From: Phycicoccus sonneratiae
GTDB lineage: Bacteria; Actinomycetota; Actinomycetes; Actinomycetales; Dermatophilaceae
Direction of reading: 5' to 3'
DNA: 64,000 nt
NCBI RefSeq assembly: GCF_016887965.1
Contig: NZ_JAFDVD010000017.1
Coordinates: forward strand, 111,187-175,186
Position numbers and translations under genes: made by a program. Below, in pieces: positions 57,294 to 64,000 of the stretch. The notes beneath the pieces were generated by a model. The model made no database searches. It saw nothing but the letters and a program-made list of their open reading frames with translations, and had not been told where the DNA came from. Within the stretch, counting starts at the first letter, position 1; the number at the start of each line of letters is the position of its first letter.

Positions 57294-59273
57294 TCAGGCG
57301 ACGAGCTCGGGCTTGACCCGTGCCGCCGTCCACGTCCCGGCCCGCCGGGCGGCGAGGGCCGCCAGGAGCAGCGCCCCCACGCCCCACGCGCCGACGACCG
57401 CCACGTCGAGCCCGAGCTGCGCGGTCGGGCCGCCGTACATGAGGCGGCGCACCCCGTCGACGGCGTACGACATCGGCAGCACGTGGTGCAGCGGCAGGAG
57501 CGGGCCGGGCAGGGTCTGCCACGGGAAGGTGCCGCCGGCGCTCACGAGCTGGAGCACCATGAGGACGAGGGCGAGGAACTGCCCGACCACCCCGAAGCGC
57601 GCCATGAGCAGGTGGATCACCGCGAGGAACGCGGCCGACACGAAGACCATCCACAGCCCGAGCAGCACCGGGTGCGAGACCTCGATGCCGACCCCGAGCG
57701 CGACGACCCCGAAGGCGACGACGGCCTGGGCGGCCCCGAGCAGCGCCGGCCCGAGCCACCCGCCGAGCGAGACCCGCCACGCCGGCTGACCCGCGGCGAG
57801 CGCCCGGCCGGACAGCGCGCGCATCCGCGTGAAGAGGACGAACCCGCCGATCCACAGCGCGAGGCTCATGAAGAAGGGGGCCAGCCCGGCGCCGTAGCTG
57901 CCCGCCGCGGCCTCGGCGTCACGGTCGACGGCCACCGGGCTGCCGATCGTCTCGGCCGTCGCGCGGCGCTGGTCGGCCGAGGGGTCGGGGATGGAGTCCG
58001 CACCCGTCGCGAGCCCGTCGGAGAGCTTCGTGGCGCCGGCCGAGAGGTCGCCGAGCCCGTCGTCGAGGTCGTGGGCCCCGGAGGCGAGCCGCCGCGCGCC
58101 GTCGAGCGCGTCGTGCTGCCCCGCGGCGAGCCGGTCGGCCCCGGAGGACAGCCGCGCGCTGCCGTCGGCCGCCTGCGCGATGCCCGAACCGAGCGCGGGT
58201 GCGGCCGAGGCCAGCTGCTCGGCTCCGTCGGCGACCCGGTCGGCGCCCGACGCGAGCCGGTCGAGGTCCGCGGAGGTCGACTGCACCTCGGCGTTCGCGT
58301 TGGTGACCGGGCCGGAGAGCGTGTCGACCCGCGCGAGGACGGTCTGCACCTCGTCCTCGCTGAAGCCGGCGGCCCGCAGGTCGTCCGCGAGCCGTCCGCG
58401 CGTCTGCGTGAGGTCGCCGAGGAGGGCGTCGGCCGCCCCGGCCACCCGCTGGCCGGCAGCGGCCACCTGCTCGTTGCCGTCGGCGACCTGCCGGGCGCCG
58501 TCCGCCAGCTGCCGGGTCTGGGCCGGCAGGTCGGCAGTGCTCGAGCGGAGCGTCCCCAGGCCGTCGGCGAGGTCGCCCGCCCCGGAGGCGAGGTCGTCCG
58601 CCCCGGACGCCAGCTGCTGCTGGCCGTCGACAAGCGTGTCGGCGCCGTCGGCGAGCCCTCCCGCGCCGGAGGCGGCCTTCGTCGCTCCGTCGGCGAGCCG
58701 GCGCGCACCGTCGGCGGCGTCGACGACCTGGGCGTGGATGTCGGCGAAGCCCTCGAGGAAGCGGCTCGCGGCGGTGCTGCTCACCTGCTCGGCGACCGAG
58801 GCGGTCACCTGGCTGACGAGGGTGTTGGCGATGGTCCGCGCGAGGTAGTTGTTCGCGTCGTTGGTGCGGATCTCGAGCCGGGCCTGCCGCGGGTGGTTGG
58901 TGGCGCTGCTCGCGAGGTCGCTGGAGAAGTCACGGGGCAGGACGAGGACGAGGTCGTAGTCGCCGTCGCGCAGACCGGAGTCCGCGCGGTCGCGGTCGAC
59001 CCGGGCCCAGTCGAAGGTGTGCTTTTCGAGGAGGGTGGACGCGACCTCGTCGCCCACCTGGAGCCGCTCGCCCCCGGTCAGGGTCGTGCCCTCGTCCTCG
59101 ACGACGAGGGCGGCGGGCACCTCGCTGAGGCGGCCGTACGGGTCGTCGTTGGCGTAGAGGTAGAGGCCGCCGTAGATCGACGGCACGAGGACCATCGCGA
59201 CGAGGGCCAGCCGGCCGACCCGGCTCGCCCCGATGCGACGGAGCTCGGTGAGGGCGAGGCGCAGGGCGGTCAC
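57294..59273 (-). CDS. YhgE/Pip-family membrane protein
   Basis: A 659-aa protein of the YhgE/Pip (phage infection protein) type. One N-terminal helix (about 20-40) is followed by a large extracellular region (41-460) and five or six C-terminal helices (about 463-650, ABC-2-like). The extracellular part contains many units of the LA-x-GA-x-x-L type (for example LADGATKAASGAGGLADGAD) that form an extended helical stalk. The GTG overlaps the stop of the upstream ATPase-like gene by 4 nt, so the two are cotranslated. Such proteins are phage receptors or exporter components in other bacteria. Confidence 0.9.
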   Translation of the reverse strand: MTALRLALTELRRIGASRVGRLALVAMVLVPSIYGGLYLYANDDPYGRLSEVPAALVVEDEGTTLTGGERLQVGDEVASTLLEKHTFDWARVDRDRADSGLRDGDYDLVLVLPRDFSSDLASSATNHPRQARLEIRTNDANNYLARTIANTLVSQVTASVAEQVSSTAASRFLEGFADIHAQVVDAADGARRLADGATKAASGAGGLADGADTLVDGQQQLASGADDLASGAGDLADGLGTLRSSTADLPAQTRQLADGARQVADGNEQVAAAGQRVAGAADALLGDLTQTRGRLADDLRAAGFSEDEVQTVLARVDTLSGPVTNANAEVQSTSADLDRLASGADRVADGAEQLASAAPALGSGIAQAADGSARLSSGADRLAAGQHDALDGARRLASGAHDLDDGLGDLSAGATKLSDGLATGADSIPDPSADQRRATAETIGSPVAVDRDAEAAAGSYGAGLAPFFMSLALWIGGFVLFTRMRALSGRALAAGQPAWRVSLGGWLGPALLGAAQAVVAFGVVALGVGIEVSHPVLLGLWMVFVSAAFLAVIHLLMARFGVVGQFLALVLMVLQLVSAGGTFPWQTLPGPLLPLHHVLPMSYAVDGVRRLMYGGPTAQLGLDVAVVGAWGVGALLLAALAARRAGTWTAARVKPELVA

Positions 59274-59902
59274 GCCGCCACCGCCTCGGTCGAGCCGAGC
59301 TCGGCGCGGACCGGCAGGGCGAGCTGGCGCATCGTCGCGTGCGTCAGCTGGACGACGACGGTGAGGCCGGAGGCGGCGTGCGCCCCGAGGATCGGCCACC
59401 AGAGGCGGGGGTCGCCGCCGCGGCGGTCCGGGTTCGTCACGACGAGCACGCGGGTGGCGGCCCGCTCGGCCGCGGCGGAGGTGAGGACGCGCACGCGCTC
59501 CTCGGCGCCGAGCCGCTCGAACGGCTCGTCGGCCGCCGCGAGGACACCGTGCCGCGCGAGGAAGGCGGCGACCGCGCGCCGGCCCGAGGGCCGCCCGGCG
59601 AACGCGAGCTCCTCGGCGACGACGTGGTGCACCGCGAGCCCGTCCTCGGGCGCCGAGACCTCGGGGACGTCGACGAGGGCGACGTGCCGCTGCAGCACGC
59701 CCGGGTCGGTGGAGCCGTCGAGGCGCACCTCCCCGGCGGAGAGCGGCATCCGCCCGGCGAGCGCGAGGGCGAGGGCGACCTGGCCGTAGCCGGGGTCGCC
59801 GGCCACGGCGGTGACGCGGGCGGGCGGCGCGATGAAGGAGGTCGGGCGGACGAGCGGGCTGCGGGTCCCGGCGACCGCGACGGCGTCGGCGGTGAGCTGC
59901 AC
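59270..59902 (-). CDS. degenerate ABC-ATPase-like partner of YhgE
   Basis: A 210-aa protein with the outline of an ABC ATPase but without its catalytic motifs. The Walker A position reads GDPGYGQVALAL (about 35-46), where Gln replaces the essential Lys and Val-Ala replace Ser-Thr. The signature region reads FERLGAEERVRVL, and the Walker B region VLVVTNPD has no catalytic Glu. It probably binds little or no ATP and may be a structural partner of YhgE, whose C-terminus is ABC-2-permease-like. GAGGAG precedes the GTG. Controlled with YhgE by the divergent TetR gene. Confidence 0.75.
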   Translation of the reverse strand: MQLTADAVAVAGTRSPLVRPTSFIAPPARVTAVAGDPGYGQVALALALAGRMPLSAGEVRLDGSTDPGVLQRHVALVDVPEVSAPEDGLAVHHVVAEELAFAGRPSGRRAVAAFLARHGVLAAADEPFERLGAEERVRVLTSAAAERAATRVLVVTNPDRRGGDPRLWWPILGAHAASGLTVVVQLTHATMRQLALPVRAELGSTEAVAA

Positions 59903-59943
59903 GGGGGGCTCCTCGGGAGGTGGGACGGGGTTCTGAGAGAGGC

Positions 59944-59984
59944 GGTACCAGTTGGTACCACTGCGTTGGTACGGTACAGTACCA
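59944..59984. promoter_or_regulatory. GGTACC-rich operator array and TetR promoter
   Basis: GGTACCA (59944-59950), TGGTACCA (59953-59960) and TGGTAC-N6-GTACCA (59967-59984) are stacked in the divergent gap. TTGGTA (59952-59957) and TACAGT (59975-59980), 17 bp apart, make a promoter for the TetR gene ending 7 nt before its ATG. Both elements lie within the repeats, so the TetR protein should repress itself and the leftward YhgE pair. Confidence 0.7.
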
Positions 59985-59987
59985 CTC

Positions 59988-60605
59988 ATGGACACCGCCA
60001 CTTCAGCCCCCGACCGACCGACGGACCGCACCCGCCCGGTGCGCGAGCGGCTCGAGGCGGGGCTCGCGGCGGCGGTCGCCGAGAAGGGGCTGGCCGCCAC
60101 CACGATCGCGGACGTCGCCCGCCTCGCCGGCACCTCGAAGCGCACCTTCTACGAGCACTTCGCCGACAAGGAGGAGTGCTTCCTCGCGCTCTACCGCACC
60201 CGCAGCGGCGAGCTCATCGAGGTGGTCGACGCCGCCCTGTCCCCCGGGGCCGCGCCGGCCACGGTGCAGCTCCAGGAGGTCGCGCGCGCGTTCCTCACCT
60301 TCCTCACCGGCGACCGCGCCCTCGGCCGCGCCCACGTCGTCGACATCACGACCGTCGGCGAGCGCGGCGTGCGGGCCCGGCAGGAGGTCGTCGACCGCCA
60401 CGCCGCCACCCTGCTGCGGATGCTCGAGCAGGCGCGCGACGCCGGCACGAGCGTGCGCCGGCTGAGCCACCTCGAGGCGGTCTGCGTCGTCGGCGGGCTC
60501 AACGAGGTGGCGCTGCGGGCCGTCGAGGCTCCCGACGACGCGCCGCTCGACGACCTCGTCGAGGCGGCGACCCGGTTCATGCAGGCGGTCGTCCTCGCCG
60601 ACTGA
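59988..60605 (+). CDS. TetR-family regulator beside the YhgE pair
   Basis: A TetR repressor of 205 aa. The HTH (about 15-60) includes TTIADVARLAGTSKRTFYEHF, then a helical ligand-binding domain with the FLALYRTRSGELIEVV boundary. I use the ATG at 59988, 7 nt after the -10; an upstream in-frame ATG lies within the operator repeats. It is divergent from the degenerate ATPase/YhgE operon and is its likely repressor. Inducer unknown. Confidence 0.92.
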   Translation: MDTATSAPDRPTDRTRPVRERLEAGLAAAVAEKGLAATTIADVARLAGTSKRTFYEHFADKEECFLALYRTRSGELIEVVDAALSPGAAPATVQLQEVARAFLTFLTGDRALGRAHVVDITTVGERGVRARQEVVDRHAATLLRMLEQARDAGTSVRRLSHLEAVCVVGGLNEVALRAVEAPDDAPLDDLVEAATRFMQAVVLAD

Positions 60606-60654
60606 GGCCCGCCGACCGGGGCCGCCCCGCGCACGCGGCCACTAGCCTCGGGGC

Positions 60655-62739
60655 ATGGACTTCCGGAACGTCTACGCCCAGGGGTTCGCCCGGGTCGCGG
60701 CGTGCACCCTCCCCGTCGCGCTCGCCGACCCCGCCGAGAACGCGCGCCGGGTGCTCGAGCAGGTGCGCACCTGCCACGACGACGGTGTGGCGGTCGCGCT
60801 CTTCCCGGAGCTCTCGCTCTCCGGGTACGCGATCGACGACCTGCTGCTCCAGGACGTCCTGCTCGACGCCGTCGACACCGCCGTGGTCGCCGTCGCCGAG
60901 GCCACCGCCGGCCTGACCCCGCTCGTCGTCGTGGGCGCCCCGCTGCGGCACGGCAACCGGCTCTACAACTGCGCGGTCGCCGTCCAGCGCGGTGAGGTGC
61001 TCGGCGTCGCCCCGAAGTCCTACCTGCCGACCTACCGCGAGTTCTACGAGAAGCGCTGGTTCGCCTCCGGCGCAGGGCAGCAGGGACAGTTCCTCGTCCG
61101 GCCGCACTGGCCCGGCGCCGACCCCGACGGCGAGGTCCCGTTCGGCCCCGACCTCCTGCTCGCGGCCGACGACGTGCCGGGGCTCGTCGTCCACATGGAG
61201 GTCTGCGAGGACGTCTGGGTGCCGGTGCCCCCGAGCCACGAGGCCGCGCTCGCCGGGGCCACGGTGCTGCTCAACCTCTCCGCCTCCCCCATCACCGTCG
61301 GCCGCGCCGAGGACCGGCACCTGCTGGCCCGCAGCGCCAGCTCCCGCTGCGACGCGGCGTACCTCTACGCCGCGGCCAGCGCCGGGGAGTCGAGCACCGA
61401 CCTCTCGTGGGACGGCATGACGATGGCCTACGAGATGGGCGACCTGCTCGGCGAGACCGACCGCTTCCCCGACGGCCCGCGCCGCACGGTCGTCGACGTC
61501 GACCTCGACCGGCTGCGCCAGGAGCGGATGCGCCAGGGCTCGTTCGGCGACAACGCCGACGCGTACTCGGCCGACGACGCCGGCTTCCGGGTCGTCCCCT
61601 TCCGGGTCAAGCCGCCGACCGGCGACCTCGGCCTGCACCGCCCGGTCGACCGCTTCCCGTTCGTCCCGGACGACGAGGCGCGCCTCGCGCAGGACTGCTA
61701 CGAGGCCTACAACATCCAGGTCTCCGGGCTCGAGCAGCGGATGCGCGCCATCGGCGGCGGTGTGCCGGAACGGATGCCGCGCATCGTCATCGGCGTCTCC
61801 GGCGGGCTCGACTCCACCCACGCGCTGATCGTCGCGGTCAGGGCCTGCGACCGGCTCGGCCTGCCGCGCACCCACGTCCTCGGGTTCACGATGCCCGGCT
61901 TCGCGACGAGCGACGGCACGAAGTCGAACGCGATCCACCTCATGGAGAGCCTCGGCATCGAGTGGGAGGAGGTCGACATCCGGCCGCTCGCCACCCAGAT
62001 GCTCAGGGACCTCGGGCACCCCGCGGGCGACGGCGAGGAGGTGTACGACGTCACCTTCGAGAACGTCCAGGCCGGCCTGCGCACCGACCTGCTGTTCCGC
62101 GCGGCCAACCAGCGCGGCGGCATCGTCCTCGGCACGGGCGACCTCTCTGAGCTCGCCCTGGGGTGGTGCACCTACGGTGTGGGAGACCAGATGTCGCACT
62201 ACGGGGTCAACACCGGCGTGCCCAAGACGCTCATCCAGCACCTCATCCGCTGGGTCGTCTCGGCCGGCGAGCTGGGCGACCCCGAGGTCGACCGCACCCT
62301 CCTCGGCATCCTCGACACCGAGATCAGCCCCGAGCTCGTGCCGGCGAAGGAGGGCGAGAAGATCCAGTCGACGCAGGACACCATCGGGCCGTACGCGCTG
62401 CACGACTTCACGCTCTTCCACCTGCTGCGCCGCGGCTACCGGCCGAGCAAGATCGCCTTCCTCGCCGAGCACGCCTGGGCCGACGCCACGAGCGGTGCCT
62501 GGCCGGCCGGATACCCGGAGGCCGACCACGCCGCCTACGACCTCGCGACGATCCGCTCGTGGATGGCCGTCTTCCTCAAGCGCTTCTTCCAGAACCAGTT
62601 CAAGCGCTCGGCGATCCCCAACGGCCCGAAGGTCGTCGCGGGCGGCTCGCTCTCACCCCGCGGGGACTGGCGGATGCCCTCCGACGCGGCGGCCACGGCG
62701 TGGCTCACCGAGCTCGAGGACAACGTCCCCGCGGAGTGA
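60655..62739 (+). CDS. nadE: glutamine-dependent NAD+ synthetase
   Basis: A 694-aa enzyme that makes NAD+ from nicotinic-acid adenine dinucleotide, the last step of NAD biosynthesis. The N-terminal nitrilase-type glutaminase (1-300) has the triad Glu52, Lys121 and Cys184 (MEVCEDVW). The C-terminal synthetase (about 340-690) has the pyrophosphatase loop VSGGLDST, and GTGDLSELALGWCTYG. The length matches the mycobacterial glutamine-using form. TAGCCT (60643-60648) ends 6 nt before the ATG, a leaderless start for an essential gene. Confidence 0.97.
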   Translation: MDFRNVYAQGFARVAACTLPVALADPAENARRVLEQVRTCHDDGVAVALFPELSLSGYAIDDLLLQDVLLDAVDTAVVAVAEATAGLTPLVVVGAPLRHGNRLYNCAVAVQRGEVLGVAPKSYLPTYREFYEKRWFASGAGQQGQFLVRPHWPGADPDGEVPFGPDLLLAADDVPGLVVHMEVCEDVWVPVPPSHEAALAGATVLLNLSASPITVGRAEDRHLLARSASSRCDAAYLYAAASAGESSTDLSWDGMTMAYEMGDLLGETDRFPDGPRRTVVDVDLDRLRQERMRQGSFGDNADAYSADDAGFRVVPFRVKPPTGDLGLHRPVDRFPFVPDDEARLAQDCYEAYNIQVSGLEQRMRAIGGGVPERMPRIVIGVSGGLDSTHALIVAVRACDRLGLPRTHVLGFTMPGFATSDGTKSNAIHLMESLGIEWEEVDIRPLATQMLRDLGHPAGDGEEVYDVTFENVQAGLRTDLLFRAANQRGGIVLGTGDLSELALGWCTYGVGDQMSHYGVNTGVPKTLIQHLIRWVVSAGELGDPEVDRTLLGILDTEISPELVPAKEGEKIQSTQDTIGPYALHDFTLFHLLRRGYRPSKIAFLAEHAWADATSGAWPAGYPEADHAAYDLATIRSWMAVFLKRFFQNQFKRSAIPNGPKVVAGGSLSPRGDWRMPSDAAATAWLTELEDNVPAE

Positions 62740-62750
62740 GAGCGGCGGCG

Positions 62751-63275
62751 TCAGCCGTTGCGGATGTTGCGCGCCCGGCGGGCGGTGTAGCTCGAGAACT
62801 CGCTGAGGTTGGCCTTGCGGTGGTTCATGTCCGTGCTGGGCGACCCGAGCTCGAACACCCACAGCGTGGTCTTCGCCGCGTTGCCCCACATCTGGAACAG
62901 GACGCAGTGCACGCCCGAGCGGACGAGGTAGTCGCCGGCCTTGAGGTCGGCCTTGGCGATGCCGGTCGAGTGGGTCGACCCGGCGAGGGACGTGGTGTTC
63001 GGGCAGCCGATGCCGGTGGGACCGAGCTTGAGCGCCATCGAGACGAAGCCCGAGCAGTCGGTGCGCCAGCGGTAGACCCCGTCCGGGCCGCCGGCGGTGG
63101 CCTTCTGGTCGTACTGGACGTTGCGGTTCACCCAGTTGCGGGCGCGGTCCATGACGTCGGAGCGCTTGATCGGGTCGCCCGGTGCGGCCTCGGCGGCGGG
63201 CGCCAGGAGGATGGCCCCGCCGGTGGCGAGGAGCGTGCTGGACAGGGCGGTTCGGCGTGAGACGAGTGTCGACAT
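62751..63275 (-). CDS. Tat-exported NlpC/P60-like peptidase
   Basis: A 174-aa exported protein. The N-terminus VSRRTALSSTLLATGGAILL has a twin arginine and a hydrophobic core, so export by Tat is likely, with cleavage near AEAA (about 30). The mature part has the catalytic TDCSGFVSMA (Cys74) and GDYLVRSGVHCVLF (His123), as in cell-wall endopeptidases and amidases of the NlpC/P60 superfamily. No cell-wall-binding domain is present. The stop lies 11 bp from the nadE stop (convergent). A purine-rich ribosome site precedes the ATG. Confidence 0.88.
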   Translation of the reverse strand: MSTLVSRRTALSSTLLATGGAILLAPAAEAAPGDPIKRSDVMDRARNWVNRNVQYDQKATAGGPDGVYRWRTDCSGFVSMALKLGPTGIGCPNTTSLAGSTHSTGIAKADLKAGDYLVRSGVHCVLFQMWGNAAKTTLWVFELGSPSTDMNHRKANLSEFSSYTARRARNIRNG

Positions 63276-63370
63276 GGTGGAGGTCCCCCCTCGGTTCGGT
63301 GACCCGGCGGGTGCCGGCTCACCTCCGAGGCTGGCCCTGCGGGCTGCGCCGGCGCTGCGCGCTCGCTGTG

Positions 63371-63392
63371 CGACCGGGGCGGCGGCCGGTCG
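63371..63392 (-). terminator. hairpin after the GNAT gene
   Basis: CGACCGG and CCGGTCG form a 7-bp stem around an 8-nt loop, starting 4 bp past the stop of the gene at 63397 on the minus strand. The rest of 63276-63396 shows nothing else I can support. Confidence 0.5.
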
Positions 63393-63396
63393 GGGG

Positions 63397-63879
63397 TCAG
63401 CCTGCCGCCAGCGTGGCGAGCGCGTCGCCGTCGAGGCGGTACCGGATCCACTCGTCCTGGGGTCGGGCGCCGATCGACTCGTAGAAGGCGATGCTCGGGG
63501 CGTTCCAGTCGAGGACCCACCACTCCAGGCGACGGTAGCCGCGCTCGACGCACACCTGCGCGAGGGTGGTGAGCAGGCCCTTGCCGAGGCCGCTGCCGCG
63601 GTGGGCGGGGTCGACGTAGAGGTCCTCGAGCCAGACGCCGCTCGTGCCGGTCCACGTCGAGTAGGAGAGGAACCACACGGCCATCCCGACGACGACGCCG
63701 TCGACCTCGGCGACGTGCGCGTGGGTGGATCCGTGGCCGTCGGCGGGGAAGAGGGCGGCGCGCACGTGCCCCTCGTCGGCCTCGACCTCGTGGAGGGCCT
63801 TCTCGTACTCGGCGAGGTCGCGGACCATGGCGGCGATGGCCGGGGCGTCCTCCGGTGTGGCCGGGCGGATGGTGCTCAC
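63397..63879 (-). CDS. GNAT-family N-acetyltransferase, diamine acetyltransferase-like
   Basis: A 160-aa GNAT enzyme. The N-terminus IRPATPEDAPAIAAMVRDLA and LEDLYVDPAHRGSGLGKGLL (about 84-103, acetyl-CoA motif) match the spermidine/spermine and thialysine acetyltransferase-like subgroup, as does WVLDWNAPSIAFYESIGA. TAGGGT (plus 63886-63891) ends 6 nt before the GTG. Acceptor unknown; a diamine or amino acid is likely. Confidence 0.92.
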   Translation of the reverse strand: MSTIRPATPEDAPAIAAMVRDLAEYEKALHEVEADEGHVRAALFPADGHGSTHAHVAEVDGVVVGMAVWFLSYSTWTGTSGVWLEDLYVDPAHRGSGLGKGLLTTLAQVCVERGYRRLEWWVLDWNAPSIAFYESIGARPQDEWIRYRLDGDALATLAAG

Positions 63880-63898
63880 CCGGCGACCCTACCGACGA

Positions 63899-63929
63899 CG
63901 GCCGGCCGGTGCGGGGCACCGGCCGGCCG
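63899..63929 (-). terminator. terminator of the gene entering from the right edge
   Basis: A 14-bp perfect stem (GCCGGCCGGTGC/GCACCGGCCGGC core) around a GGG loop lies 17 bp past the stop codon of the partial minus-strand gene. Confidence 0.7.
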
Positions 63930-63946
63930 ACGTGGGTGGCGCGCGG

Positions 63947-64000
63947 TCAGCGCAGGACGATGTAGTCCCCCTGGCAGGCGTAGTACGCGGCCCCCCGGTT
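63947..64000 (-). CDS. C-terminal end of an unidentified protein (partial)
   Basis: Only the last 17 codons are visible before the right edge, ending AAYYACQGDYIVLR and a TGA. The codon use is GC-rich at third positions and a strong terminator follows, so a real gene end is likely. The Tyr/Cys-rich tail resembles ends of small secreted proteins, but nothing firmer can be said. Confidence 0.45.
   Translation of the reverse strand, partial: NRGAAYYACQGDYIVLR

Noticed and set aside
63276..63396. c-di-AMP (ydaO) riboswitch upstream of the NlpC/P60 gene
   Set aside because: Such riboswitches often precede cell-wall hydrolases in actinomycetes, but this 120-bp gap is too short and lacks the conserved core and the two-fold repeat architecture.

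Overview
The window is uniformly GC-rich coding DNA with strong third-position G/C bias. It uses GTG starts freely, joins genes through 4-nt GTGA/ATGA overlaps, and carries several actinobacterial marker families: a Bpa/PafE-type proteasome activator, a DUF222-HNH gene, a YhgE/Pip protein and a large glutamine-dependent NAD+ synthetase. It is chromosomal DNA of an actinomycete. A micrococcalean (Intrasporangiaceae-like) host is my guess and not something the sequence proves. I saw no rRNA, tRNA, CRISPR array, insertion sequence or prophage.

Layout. 1-4.6 kb: tricarboxylate-type tripartite transporter genes (tctC, tctB running off the left edge), divergent from a CitA/DctS-like two-component system and an IclR regulator. 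4.6-8 kb: quinone oxidoreductase, DUF1304 protein, a repeat-filled gap and an acyl-CoA synthetase. 8.1-12.5 kb: PadR regulator with an FtsX-type ABC exporter behind a promoter carrying two operator-like sites. 12.5-18.7 kb: an MFS exporter with a structured 5' leader, an Xre/DUF2975 membrane regulatory pair, bpa, then two overlapping MFS genes and a DUF6498 protein. 18.8-26.9 kb: polyol-type dehydrogenase, FAD dehydrogenase, HAD phosphatase, a DUF998-metallophosphoesterase fusion, a secreted S1 protease and a sucrase/ferredoxin-like protein. 27-35.3 kb: xylose locus (xylFGH-type ABC importer, ROK regulator, secreted SGNH esterase, SorC/DeoR regulator, xylB). 35.3-40.1 kb: GlgC-like nucleotidyltransferase, enoyl-reductase-like protein, flavin monooxygenase, FMN-binding protein and an acetyltransferase. 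40.1-43.3 kb: molybdate operon (HTH-TOBE regulator, modA, modB, modC). 43.4-48.9 kb: a TetR-controlled operon of acyl-CoA dehydrogenase (ACAD11-like), SDR, APH-type kinase, SDR and 2-hydroxyacid dehydrogenase. 49-51.9 kb: molybdopterin oxidoreductase with a crotonase. 52-64 kb: a DUF222-HNH gene split by one in-frame stop, NUDIX, MFS, quinone oxidoreductase, DUF2231, YhgE/Pip with a degenerate ABC-ATPase-like partner and a TetR regulator, nadE, a Tat-exported NlpC/P60-like protein and an acetyltransferase.

How parts work together. The acyl-CoA dehydrogenase operon is the most interesting unit. Its kinase and dehydrogenase are separate-gene counterparts of the two catalytic halves of mammalian ACAD10/11 and of LvaA/LvaC of the levulinate pathway, and SDRs sit beside them, so it is best read as a 4-hydroxyacyl-CoA degradation module. 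A 15-bp perfect TetR-type palindrome lies on the facing promoters of the operon and its regulator. The molybdate importer could supply metal to the molybdopterin enzyme about 6 kb away. The xylose importer, its ROK regulator and xylulokinase form one catabolic block, with no xylose isomerase in view.

Genome-scale signals. About nineteen genes carry a TANNNT-like -10 hexamer ending 6 or 7 nt before the start codon, which points to widespread leaderless transcription. Two unrelated repeat families occupy convergent gaps: a tandem 56-bp hairpin repeat at 6.2 kb and an 86-bp palindrome present at 32.8 kb and, degraded on one arm, at 6.4 kb. The leader at 12.54-12.64 kb, with interleaved perfect stems and a start codon inside one of them, is the best candidate for an undescribed RNA regulator.
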